Part shown: positions 6,084-13,274 of the stretch, in pieces | How the letters are laid out: each line of letters opens with the position of its first letter | Position numbering within the stretch: position 1 is the stretch's first letter | Assembly: GCA_002478575.1 (NCBI GenBank) | Contig: DLOX01000140.1 | Span: 11,127 to 29,807, forward strand | Length of the DNA: 18,681 bases | Reading direction: 5' to 3' | Origin: Sphingomonadales bacterium UBA7473 | Lineage (GTDB): Bacteria > Pseudomonadota > Alphaproteobacteria > Sphingomonadales > Sphingomonadaceae | Notes under the pieces: model-generated | The model's database searches: none | Told to the model about the DNA's origin: nothing | Seen by the model: only the letters and a program-made list of their open reading frames with translations | Made by a program: the position numbers and the translations under genes

Positions 6084-7282
6084 ACAGCCCCCATATCAAA
6101 GGCATCAAGCAAACCTTCGCCTTGGCGCAGCGCGGCGGTTTCAGATTGCGTCAGATCCGCCAGATTCACTTCACCGCCCGCTTCCATGTGGCGGATGAAG
6201 AACGCCCAGTTGCGATAGCGAAGGAAAGGCCCAACCAGCATCAGCGGGATCAAAAAGCTCAAGATGATCAAGAAGCCAGAGCTGCCCGCAGTGATCATGG
6301 CCATCACTGGATCAACTTCTCCGCCTTGGCTCATCAACGCTCCGAAGCCACCAAAGACAAAGGCACCAATTAGGCCCACGATCACCGCTGCGAACCAAAT
6401 GGCAAGATTGCCCAAAGCCAACATCAGCCAATCGGAAGAGCGTGCCGTAAAATCAAACTCAAGGCTTGCCAGTTTGACCGAGCCCACCGTCTCCCGCGCA
6501 TAAGCTGCGAAGTAGACGAGCGAGATGATGGGAAGAGCGATGTAGAAGAAGAGGACCAGCAAGCCCGCAGCAGCCGCACCAGCGCCGACACTTCCAACAT
6601 CGTCGCCGCCTTTCCACAGCGCGCCGCCGCCCAATATCGCCGCCAAGACGGGCAAGACATAGAAGAGGCCGAAGCGCTTCATCAGGTTCAGCCAATTCGG
6701 ATTGGCCACAAAGTTATGCGGACCAAAGCTCATGCTTTCCCAACGCTCTTTGAACAATTTGGTTGATGCCCAAGGGATCAGCAAGCCCAAGGGAATGAAA
6801 CCGACGATGGTCTTCCAGAGATAGGATGTGGCAAAGCCTGTTCCCGGCTCATCGCTTCCGCCATGAATGCCGTGCCAGCTTGTCCGTGACAGTCGATAGC
6901 GCAGCCCGCGAAAAATCGCGAAACCAATCAGCCAAAAGAGAAGCAGATAAGTGATTAGACCTAAAATGCCCGCCACGACAGGCATGCCGTTCAAGACCAA
7001 ATATTGAGCCAAGAATTGGATGCCCACAATCGGCACAAGCAAAACGAAAAAGGCAATGATGGCCCCAAAGAACAGCTCCAAGCCCTTGCCTGTCCATTCC
7101 AGTTGGTCATCAATGAAGCGCGTATTGGCCCAGAAATATTGCCGTTCCCGGGTTGTTGCCCAGAAACGATAGATGCCCAGCGTCACGATTGTCAGCAGAC
7201 CATTGGTCAATGCTATTGGCAAAAAGGCTTGCCAATTGCCTTGCCATTCAAATGCAGTCCGGTCTGGTCCACCTATACCCAT
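6080..7282 (-). CDS. DUF898 / YjgN-family inner-membrane protein
   Basis: A 400-residue multi-pass membrane protein. The DUF898 signature is visible near the N-terminus: TLGIYRFWATTRERQYFWANTRF, then QLEWTGKGLELF. A related half, LLIPWASTKLFKERWESMSFGPHNFV, lies in the middle, suggesting an internal duplication. I see several hydrophobic segments (for example around 70-90, 95-125, 165-180, 210-260, 285-315 and 335-355). A good ribosome-binding sequence (AGGGAGGG) lies about 9 bases before the ATG. Its stop codon overlaps the GTG start of the M48 protease. The function of the family is not known; the pairing with a membrane protease hints at envelope homeostasis, which is inference. Confidence 0.9.
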   Translation of the reverse strand: MGIGGPDRTAFEWQGNWQAFLPIALTNGLLTIVTLGIYRFWATTRERQYFWANTRFIDDQLEWTGKGLELFFGAIIAFFVLLVPIVGIQFLAQYLVLNGMPVVAGILGLITYLLLFWLIGFAIFRGLRYRLSRTSWHGIHGGSDEPGTGFATSYLWKTIVGFIPLGLLIPWASTKLFKERWESMSFGPHNFVANPNWLNLMKRFGLFYVLPVLAAILGGGALWKGGDDVGSVGAGAAAAGLLVLFFYIALPIISLVYFAAYARETVGSVKLASLEFDFTARSSDWLMLALGNLAIWFAAVIVGLIGAFVFGGFGALMSQGGEVDPVMAMITAGSSGFLIILSFLIPLMLVGPFLRYRNWAFFIRHMEAGGEVNLADLTQSETAALRQGEGLLDAFDMGAV

Positions 7283-7366
7283 CTTCTTGTCCCTCCCTTT
7301 GAAGCCCGCAAGCTTCCACAGGGCAGGGCCGAGGTCAAGCAGATTGGATCAGAGCGACGGCTCGGT

Positions 7367-8686
7367 TCAGCTGACGCCTCCGGGCTCCCCTTCTCTGGGA
7401 TAAGGATGAGCGGTGCCGAGATTTGATGAAGGCGCATGAACCGTGTCAAATTCGAGCGGCTCGGGCTTATCAAGCCCACCTTCCCATTTCGCCACTACAG
7501 CGGTCGCCACAGCATTGCCCACCACGTTGGTGCCGGTGCGGCCCATATCGAGGAATTGATCGACCGCGAGGATGAGGACAAGCCCCGCCTCTGGCAAATT
7601 AAACTGCGCCATGGTGCCCGCAATGACCACAAGGCTCGCCCGCGGCACAGCGGCCATGCCTTTGGAGGTCAGCATCAAGGTCAACAGCATCGTGATTTCC
7701 TGCCCAATGGTCAGATCAATGCCATAGAGCTGGGCGATGAATATGGACGCGAAGGTCATATACATCATCGAACCATCGAGGTTGAAGGAATAGCCTAGCG
7801 GCAGCACGAAGCTGGAAATGCGGTTGGGCACGCCAAATTTATCAAGCGCTTCCAAGGTGCGTGGATACGCGGCCTCGGACGAAGCGGTGGAGAAGGCCAA
7901 GAGGATGGGATCGCGAATGTAGCGGATGAGGGAAACGATGCGCGGCCCGATCACCAGGAAGCCTGCAAAAATGAGGCCAAGCCACAAGATGCCCAGCCCC
8001 AAATAGAAGCTGCCAATAAACTTGCCAAAGGTCACCAAAATCCCAAGACCATTGACTGAAATGGCCTTCGCCATCGCCGCAAAAACCGCAAGCGGGGAAA
8101 CACGCATCACATAGTTGGTGACGACCAGCATGACTTCGACAAGAGCATCAACGCCCTTCACAATCGGCGCGCCTTTTTCGCCGACGGCAGCAAGCGCCAC
8201 GCCGAAGAAGACTGAGAAGATGACGATCTGCAGCATGGTCGTGTTCGCCATGGCTTCGAAGATCGACTTCGGGACCATTTCAGTGATGGTCGTGAACATG
8301 TCGACATGCTTGGCATCAATGCCCGATGAACCCACAGCGCGAGACAGGTCCAAACCGCTGTTCACGCCCGGCTGAAGGAAGTTCACGAGCACCATACCGA
8401 GCGAGAGCGAGACCAATGTGGCGCCCAGGAACCAAGTGATGGTCTTCGCGCCCACTCGGCCAAGCGATGCTGAGTCTCCCATATGAACAATGCCAGCGAC
8501 AAGCGTTGCAAACACCAGAGGAGCGACGATCATCTTGATGAGCCGGAGGAAGATATCCGTTATCATCTTGAACCATTTGCTGGTTTCGGCAAGCGCCTCG
8601 GGCGTCATCGTGGCGTGCATAATCGCGCCGACAATGATGCCGAGCACCAAACCCACCATGATCAAAAATGTCAGCTTCTTCGCCAC
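7367..8686 (-). CDS. Dicarboxylate/amino acid:cation symporter, GltP-like
   Basis: A 439-residue member of the DAACS (glutamate/aspartate/C4-dicarboxylate) transporter family, close to the length of E. coli GltP. The serine-rich hairpin motif is STASSEAA (267-274). SFVLPLGYSFNLDGS covers 292-306, SKGMAAVP lies in the second hairpin, and substrate and coupling residues D380, R383 and N387 sit in DMGRTGTNVVGN. The last position of that motif is N (391) where sodium-coupled homologues have D, so proton coupling is plausible. The GltP-like LTLMLTSKGMA and NVVGNAVATAVVAKWE stretches favour glutamate/aspartate over C4-dicarboxylate transport, but the substrate is inferred. The start codon is GTG, with AAGGGG about 10 bases upstream. 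The C-terminal tail after about 405 is hydrophilic and not conserved. Confidence 0.93.
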   Translation of the reverse strand: MAKKLTFLIMVGLVLGIIVGAIMHATMTPEALAETSKWFKMITDIFLRLIKMIVAPLVFATLVAGIVHMGDSASLGRVGAKTITWFLGATLVSLSLGMVLVNFLQPGVNSGLDLSRAVGSSGIDAKHVDMFTTITEMVPKSIFEAMANTTMLQIVIFSVFFGVALAAVGEKGAPIVKGVDALVEVMLVVTNYVMRVSPLAVFAAMAKAISVNGLGILVTFGKFIGSFYLGLGILWLGLIFAGFLVIGPRIVSLIRYIRDPILLAFSTASSEAAYPRTLEALDKFGVPNRISSFVLPLGYSFNLDGSMMYMTFASIFIAQLYGIDLTIGQEITMLLTLMLTSKGMAAVPRASLVVIAGTMAQFNLPEAGLVLILAVDQFLDMGRTGTNVVGNAVATAVVAKWEGGLDKPEPLEFDTVHAPSSNLGTAHPYPREGEPGGVS

Positions 8687-8794
8687 GCGCCCGCCCCTTT
8701 ACTCATTTGTTTTTTCAGCTTCTATCGGGTCATAGATGGCTTGTCGAAGGATTTTGAAGCACCAATCTAGAGCTCTGCTCTCCAAACATGGGTC

Positions 8795-8942
8795 ACATCT
8801 GTCACTCCGGGCTCGACCCGGAGTCCATGCCTCATCATTCGAAGCAAGCTGGATGCATCCAGCAGTAGGCAGATGGTGAGGCATGGGTCCCGGATCCTAG
8901 TCCGGGACGACGGCGGTGCTGATTTAACGCAAAATGCCTTAG
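8795..8942. repeat. Family-A palindromic intergenic element, second complete copy
   Basis: The arms at 8801-8835 and 8876-8911 are inverted copies. The loop holds a perfect 16-base palindrome, GCTGGATGCATCCAGC at 8849-8864, matching in position the TGGATATATCCA palindrome of the first copy. The right flank, GATTTAACGC at 8921-8930, matches inverted GCGTTAAATC at 2417-2426, so the repeat unit extends beyond the palindrome on that side. It sits in the 477-base gene-free gap at 8687-9163. Apart from this element and a terminator at 9043-9064, I see nothing coding there. Confidence 0.8.
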
Positions 8943-9042
8943 CTGCCAGTTTGAAGAAAAAGCAAAGACCGGGGCCACCCGCCTAGATTGGGGGAGGGGG
9001 CAGAGCGACCCCGATCAATGCGACCCTCGAGGGGTTTGTCGG

Positions 9043-9064
9043 AAAAAGGCTGAAACGCTCAGCC
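9043..9064 (-). terminator. Intrinsic terminator after gshA
   Basis: On the minus strand GGCTGA-GCGTT-TCAGCC forms a perfect 6-bp stem with a 5-base loop, immediately followed by TTTTT. It lies about 100 bases past the gshA stop codon and points the right way to end that transcript. Confidence 0.65.
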
Positions 9065-9163
9065 TGTCTAATCTGGCCAATTGGTCGCCTGGACCAAGTT
9101 CAATTATGAAGCTGAACCTATAGCCGCCGTGGCGCCATATGGACCAAGGCCGGTAGCCTTTTG

Positions 9164-10567
9164 CTAAAAGCTCATCTCATCATAGACCTTCGACAGGTCC
9201 CCACCCCATTCCTTCTCATATTTCATCAGAAGCTGATGTGCCGGAGAAATGCCGCTTTCGACAATCTCCCGCAGCGGATTAAGGAAGGCCGTTTCATTGT
9301 CGCCCATGGCATTGACTTCGTCGCGAGCGGAGAGACCGGCATGGGCGATCGCAATGACATCGCGGCCAAGCGCTGCAAAGTCCCGACCATCTGGTGTCGG
9401 CGTGCATAATCCTTCGCGGGGGATGGCATCGCGAATGCGCTGATGATCCTCAACTGTCCAATCCTTGACCAAATCCCAAGCGGCGTCGAGCGCGGTTTGG
9501 TCATAGAGCAAGCCCACCCAAAGCGCTGGAAGGGCACAAATCTTGTTCCAACGCCCCCCATCGGAACCGCGCATTTCCAAGAAGCTTTTCAAGCGCACTT
9601 CAGGGAAGGCCGTGGACAGATGATCATTCCAATCGGAAAGCCGTGGCTTTTCGCCGGGGAGAACTGACAGCTTACCGTCGATAAAGTCCCGGAAGCTCAG
9701 GCCCGCAGCATCAATATATTTGCCATCGCGGAAGACGAAATACATCGGCACATCAAGCGCATAATCGGCATAGCGCTCATACCCAAAGCCCTCTTCAAAG
9801 ACGAAAGGCAACATGCCAGTGCGATGCGGATCGGTGTCCGTCCAAATATGGCTGCGGTAACTCAAAAAGCCATTGGGCTTGCCTTCGGTGAAAGGCGAAT
9901 TGGCGAACAGTGCCGTGCCGAGCGGTTGCAGCGCAAGCGAGACGCGGAACTTCTTCACCATGTCAGCTTCGGATGAATAGTCCAGATTGGTTTGGATTGT
10001 GCAGGTGCGCAGCATCATATCCAGCCCCATACTGCCAACGCGCGGCATATGGTTGAGCATGATCTTATAGCGCCCCTTGGGCATGATCGGCAGCTCTTCG
10101 CGGGTCTTGTCTGGCCACATGCCGAGGCCAAGGAAGCCAAGGCCTAGCTCTGCGCCAACCTCTTTGACTTGCTTCAGATGGCGGCCCGTTTCAGCGCAGG
10201 TCTGATGAAGATTGTGGAGCGGCGCACCGGAAAGCTCCAACTGACCCGCAGGTTCCAAGCTCACTGTGCCATCACTGCCCGACAAAGCAATAACGGTGTC
10301 GCCCTCATAAACAGGTTCCCACCCATAACGGGTAAGAGCCATCAGAAGATCGCGTATTCCGCCCTTTTCATCATAGGATGGCGCACGATGATCCTCGGTG
10401 CGGAACACGAACTTCTCATGCTCCGTGCCAATCCGCCAGCGATCCTTGGGCTTCTCCCCTCCGGAAAAGACCGAGAGCAAATCGGCTTTGGTTTCAATGA
10501 AAGGATCGGGCTTGTCAGATGTCGTGCGTGTGCTCATGAGGTTCGCCCATAGGCCGGTCAGTTTCAT
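9164..10567 (-). CDS. gshA: Glutamate-cysteine ligase, plant-type
   Basis: Makes gamma-glutamylcysteine, the first step of glutathione synthesis, in the cytoplasm with ATP. At 467 residues it fits the plant/alphaproteobacterial type of ligase rather than the E. coli type. Recognisable segments are RIGTEHEKF (45-53), SLEPAGQLELSGAPLHNLHQT, the MLRTCTIQTNLDYSSEADM core, and SFLEMRGSDGG near residue 330. Two in-frame starts are possible: 10567, or 10537 (M11), which begins MSTRTTSD. Neither has a strong ribosome-binding sequence. The shorter form is plausible because the first ten residues look unlike the family. The gene is divergent from the adhesin gene, so the short region between them serves both. 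A terminator follows it. Confidence 0.95.
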   Translation of the reverse strand: MKLTGLWANLMSTRTTSDKPDPFIETKADLLSVFSGGEKPKDRWRIGTEHEKFVFRTEDHRAPSYDEKGGIRDLLMALTRYGWEPVYEGDTVIALSGSDGTVSLEPAGQLELSGAPLHNLHQTCAETGRHLKQVKEVGAELGLGFLGLGMWPDKTREELPIMPKGRYKIMLNHMPRVGSMGLDMMLRTCTIQTNLDYSSEADMVKKFRVSLALQPLGTALFANSPFTEGKPNGFLSYRSHIWTDTDPHRTGMLPFVFEEGFGYERYADYALDVPMYFVFRDGKYIDAAGLSFRDFIDGKLSVLPGEKPRLSDWNDHLSTAFPEVRLKSFLEMRGSDGGRWNKICALPALWVGLLYDQTALDAAWDLVKDWTVEDHQRIRDAIPREGLCTPTPDGRDFAALGRDVIAIAHAGLSARDEVNAMGDNETAFLNPLREIVESGISPAHQLLMKYEKEWGGDLSKVYDEMSF

Positions 10568-10585
10568 TTGGAAATTGAAAAGAAG

Positions 10586-10593
10586 CCCCCCCC
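10586..10593. repeat. Homopolymeric C8 tract in the gshA/adhesin divergent region
   Basis: Eight consecutive C bases (plus strand), 51-58 bases before the adhesin start codon and 19-26 bases before the longer gshA start. Tracts of this kind can vary in length by slippage; eight is short for a strong effect. Confidence 0.8.
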
Positions 10594-10617
10594 ATTTGGT
10601 CCATTACGGACTGTTAA

Positions 10618-10640
10618 CCATCCCCGATTATTGGGGGTGG
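10618..10640 (+). promoter_or_regulatory. Hairpin covering the ribosome-binding region of the adhesin gene
   Basis: CCATCCCC (10618-10625) pairs with GGGGGTGG (10633-10640) over a 7-base loop, GATTATT: seven Watson-Crick pairs and one T-G pair. The 3' arm is the only candidate ribosome-binding sequence and ends three bases before the ATG at 10644. The folded message would hide the ribosome-binding site. The 5' arm overlaps TTAACCAT (10614-10621), which resembles a CtrA half-site. Confidence 0.5.
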
Positions 10641-10643
10641 ATC

Positions 10644-12521
10644 ATGGGGACATTTGCGCGACATTGGTGGATTGCTAGGATGGCAGCTTTGCTCGCTGCA
10701 CTCTTGGTCGTCGCATGGGGAAACCCGGCTGCGGCACAAAACTGCTCTCCAGCGACTAGCCAGGGCACGGCGCCTTCTGGCTGGCAAACCTACTGTTGGC
10801 TGAACTTCGCCACTTATAACGACACGACGGCGCGTTCGGCAGCGGGCCAGAATTTCAGCTTTGCCTTAACCGATGGGTCAACGCTGAGCTTCAATGTCAA
10901 AACGAGCACTACGTCCCCAACGATCGTATCAACCCCAGCGCCTTCATGGACTGGCGCAGCCGTCGGAAATACGGCCTTTCTTGGCATTCCTGGCAGCCCC
11001 ATTCTCTATCAACAGGCCGGCGGCACAACGGTTCTGACTTTCTCCAACATTCTGGTAACGCCGCCGCCTGGCGTTCCTCCAGTCACCGTCTACTCCTTCG
11101 TTGCGGCTGATGCGGAATCAACCAACAATGGCGAGTCTCTATCCTTCGTGACCAACGGCACGGGCTGGGTTGAGTTAGATGAAGTGCCGCCGATTAGCGG
11201 AAATCTCTACCCTTCACGGACTGGCGCAGGATCATCAACCTTCACCGAAACGGGTGTCGCCGGAACCGTAGGCGGCTATATCGTTGGCTCGACTGGCCCG
11301 ACAACCGTCACAACCACATTGGTCGGTGGCGGCTTGCAAGGCGCCATGTTTGCCGTCCGCTTTGCGTCGCTTCGGCTGACCAAGCAAATCTCTGGCGCAC
11401 GCGTGAATGCGGCTGATCAGTTCAAATTTGACATTAAAGCAACCGCGTCAGGCACTGTCATGGCGACCGGCACAACCAGCGGAACTGGTTTGGGCCCATT
11501 CAACCAAGCGGTTGCCACATTGGCATCGGGTGTGCCGCTGACGATTGAGGAATCTATGGCGCCCGGCAGCGTCAGCACTTTAGCGAAATATCGGTCTACG
11601 CTGAACTGCACCAACAGCACCGTGAATTTCCCAGCAACGCCGCTGCCCAGCAATGTCGTGACCACCAGCTATAATTTTGGTGCCCTGCAATTTGGCGACA
11701 ATATCCTGTGCACCTTTACCAATCAGCCCTTCCCCCATGTCCGGCTGACCAAGGCGCTTGGCGGCACCGGTAGACGCTTTGCGGGCGATCAGTTCACAAT
11801 GAACATCAACCAGGGGGCTAGCACCGTGGCAACCACAACGACAACAGGCACTGGCACAACCGTGACCAATGGCAGCACGCCGCAATTTCAAGCGACAGTC
11901 GGCCAAAGCTATAGCTTCAACGAACTCGCGTCGGGCACGACCAATTTGCTGCAATATACATCATCCATTGCCTGTACGAAGCCAGCGGGGTCCACAACCG
12001 TTCTGCCAACGGTGCTAGGCGGCAGCATCACGCCCCAGATGGGCGATGTGATTGAGTGCATCATCACCAATACGCCCAATGCAGCCAATGCCTTACTGAC
12101 GGTGGTCAAATTCTCAACTGTGATCTCCGATCCTGTGAATGGCACGGTGAACCCCAAGATGATCCCCGGCGCCGTGGTTCGTTATTCGATCACTGTAACG
12201 AACACGGGCACGCTTACGGTGACCAACAACAGCATCATCATCACGGACCCGTTGCCGAGTGACTTTCTCTATCATGCGGCAACGCCAGTTACCTTCACCA
12301 ACGGCACGCCCGTGAGCGGGCTCAACGCCTTTAATGCCGCAACCATGGTTACCTTTTCCAGCGCGACCGGCGGCGGCGCGCCCTACACCTATGCCCCTAA
12401 CACGGCCGGCTATGATGCCAATGTGAAGGGTCTGCGGATCAATCCCACCGGGACAATGGCTGGGGCGACTGGCGCTGGCCAGCCGAGCTTCACCGTCTCA
12501 TTCTTGGGACAGATTAAGTAG
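10644..12521 (+). CDS. Secreted CshA/DUF11-type surface protein, adhesin-like
   Basis: A 625-residue exported protein. The signal peptide is residues 1-31 (charged MGTFARHWWIAR, hydrophobic AALLAALLVVAW, then NPAAA before Q32). I see four regions. Residues 45-243 start CWLNFATYND and resemble a CshA-type adhesin domain. Two prealbumin/SpaA-like domains follow at 244-365 and 367-478; each begins RLTK and has a paired cysteine pattern closing on GDxIxCxxTN. A DUF11-like domain (485-570) contains GAVVRYSITVTNTGTLTVTNN and ITDPLPSDF. The rest is Ser/Thr/Gly-rich. No LPXTG, autotransporter barrel or type I secretion repeats are visible, so how it is held at the surface is unclear. The ORF is open further upstream, but the signal peptide fixes this start. 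Its 3' end overlaps rsmE by 8 bp, convergently. The ligand is unknown. Confidence 0.8.
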   Translation: MGTFARHWWIARMAALLAALLVVAWGNPAAAQNCSPATSQGTAPSGWQTYCWLNFATYNDTTARSAAGQNFSFALTDGSTLSFNVKTSTTSPTIVSTPAPSWTGAAVGNTAFLGIPGSPILYQQAGGTTVLTFSNILVTPPPGVPPVTVYSFVAADAESTNNGESLSFVTNGTGWVELDEVPPISGNLYPSRTGAGSSTFTETGVAGTVGGYIVGSTGPTTVTTTLVGGGLQGAMFAVRFASLRLTKQISGARVNAADQFKFDIKATASGTVMATGTTSGTGLGPFNQAVATLASGVPLTIEESMAPGSVSTLAKYRSTLNCTNSTVNFPATPLPSNVVTTSYNFGALQFGDNILCTFTNQPFPHVRLTKALGGTGRRFAGDQFTMNINQGASTVATTTTTGTGTTVTNGSTPQFQATVGQSYSFNELASGTTNLLQYTSSIACTKPAGSTTVLPTVLGGSITPQMGDVIECIITNTPNAANALLTVVKFSTVISDPVNGTVNPKMIPGAVVRYSITVTNTGTLTVTNNSIIITDPLPSDFLYHAATPVTFTNGTPVSGLNAFNAATMVTFSSATGGGAPYTYAPNTAGYDANVKGLRINPTGTMAGATGAGQPSFTVSFLGQIK

Positions 12522-13269
12522 CGGCAGCCCAATCGCCTGCTTGCGCCATCCAGACTGAAAGAGCCGCAATGGCCGCCGTTTCTGCCCGGAGGATTCGCGG
12601 TCCAAGCGAAACGCCGACGGCTTGGGGCAAAGCACGGACCAGTCCGCGTTCCTCATAATCAAAGCCACCTTCGGGGCCAATGAGGATTGCTGCTGGGCCG
12701 GGAAGATCGGCAATGGCATCAGCAAAAGGCTGGCCGCCTTGTTCATCTGCAAAGAAGAGTGTGCGTTCGCTTGGCCAAGACTTAAGCAAGGCCGGCAGCT
12801 TTATCGCTTCGAAGATTTCGGGAAGCGCCGTGCGCCCGCATTGCTCCGCCGCTTCAATCATCTGGGTACGGAGGCGATCCAGATTGAGCCGATCCACAAT
12901 CGTACGCCGGGTAAGCACCGGCTGATAGCGCGCCGCACCAAGCTCACAGGCTTTTTCCACCAGCACGTCCATCCGCGCTTTCTTAATCGGCGCCGCAAGC
13001 AGCCAGAGATCTGGCACATCTTCCCTTGGCCGCAACTGGGCTCGAACGTCTAAGATGAGATCCCGTTTGCCCATCGCGCCAACTTCAGCGAGCCATTCAC
13101 CGGTTTGATCGTCGAACAGCTTGACCGGATCGCCAGCTTTTAACCGCATGACGCTGATCAGATAATGGGCCTGCCCACCATCAATCCGCAGCGCTTCCCC
13201 CTCGCCCAGTCGCTGCTCAACGAAGAGGCGCGGCGTGCTTTGCGGCGGCCAAGCGGGGGTCGCAACCAT
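12514..13269 (-). CDS. rsmE: 16S rRNA (uracil-1498-N3)-methyltransferase
   Basis: Methylates N3 of U1498 in 16S rRNA using S-adenosylmethionine, late in 30S assembly. It is 251 residues, normal for the family. The N-terminal PUA-like part begins PRLFV (13-17). The SPOUT-fold knot motifs are EQCGRT (142-147), LIGPEGGF (196-203) and LGPRILRAETA (222-232). The start lies five bases after the stop of the M20 peptidase gene, with no clear ribosome-binding sequence, so it may be coupled to it. It overlaps the convergent adhesin gene by 8 bp. In sphingomonads rsmE is often close to gshA and ubiA; here the adhesin and peptidase genes lie between them. Confidence 0.95.
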   Translation of the reverse strand: MVATPAWPPQSTPRLFVEQRLGEGEALRIDGGQAHYLISVMRLKAGDPVKLFDDQTGEWLAEVGAMGKRDLILDVRAQLRPREDVPDLWLLAAPIKKARMDVLVEKACELGAARYQPVLTRRTIVDRLNLDRLRTQMIEAAEQCGRTALPEIFEAIKLPALLKSWPSERTLFFADEQGGQPFADAIADLPGPAAILIGPEGGFDYEERGLVRALPQAVGVSLGPRILRAETAAIAALSVWMAQAGDWAAAT

Positions 13270-13274
13270 TAGGT

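Noticed and set aside
5397..6218. 273-residue plus-strand ORF over the M48 gene
   Set aside because: It is antisense to a clear protease gene and has no recognisable domain.
7301..7316. Hairpin GAAGC-CCGCAA-GCTTC upstream of the DUF898 gene
   Set aside because: It has only a 5-bp stem and no T-run in either direction. It is not convincing as a terminator or operator.
8699..8884. 61-residue minus-strand ORF between gltP and gshA
   Set aside because: It runs through the family-A palindrome and has no protein-like features.
9079..10602. GGACCAA / TTGGTCC words on both sides of gshA (9091, 9141, 10596)
   Set aside because: Seven-base words are too short to be significant, and their spacing and flanks differ.
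10398..10643. Upstream extension of the adhesin reading frame (82 more residues)
   Set aside because: The extension overlaps gshA in the opposite direction and would place the clear signal peptide in the middle of the protein. The start at 10644 is preferred.
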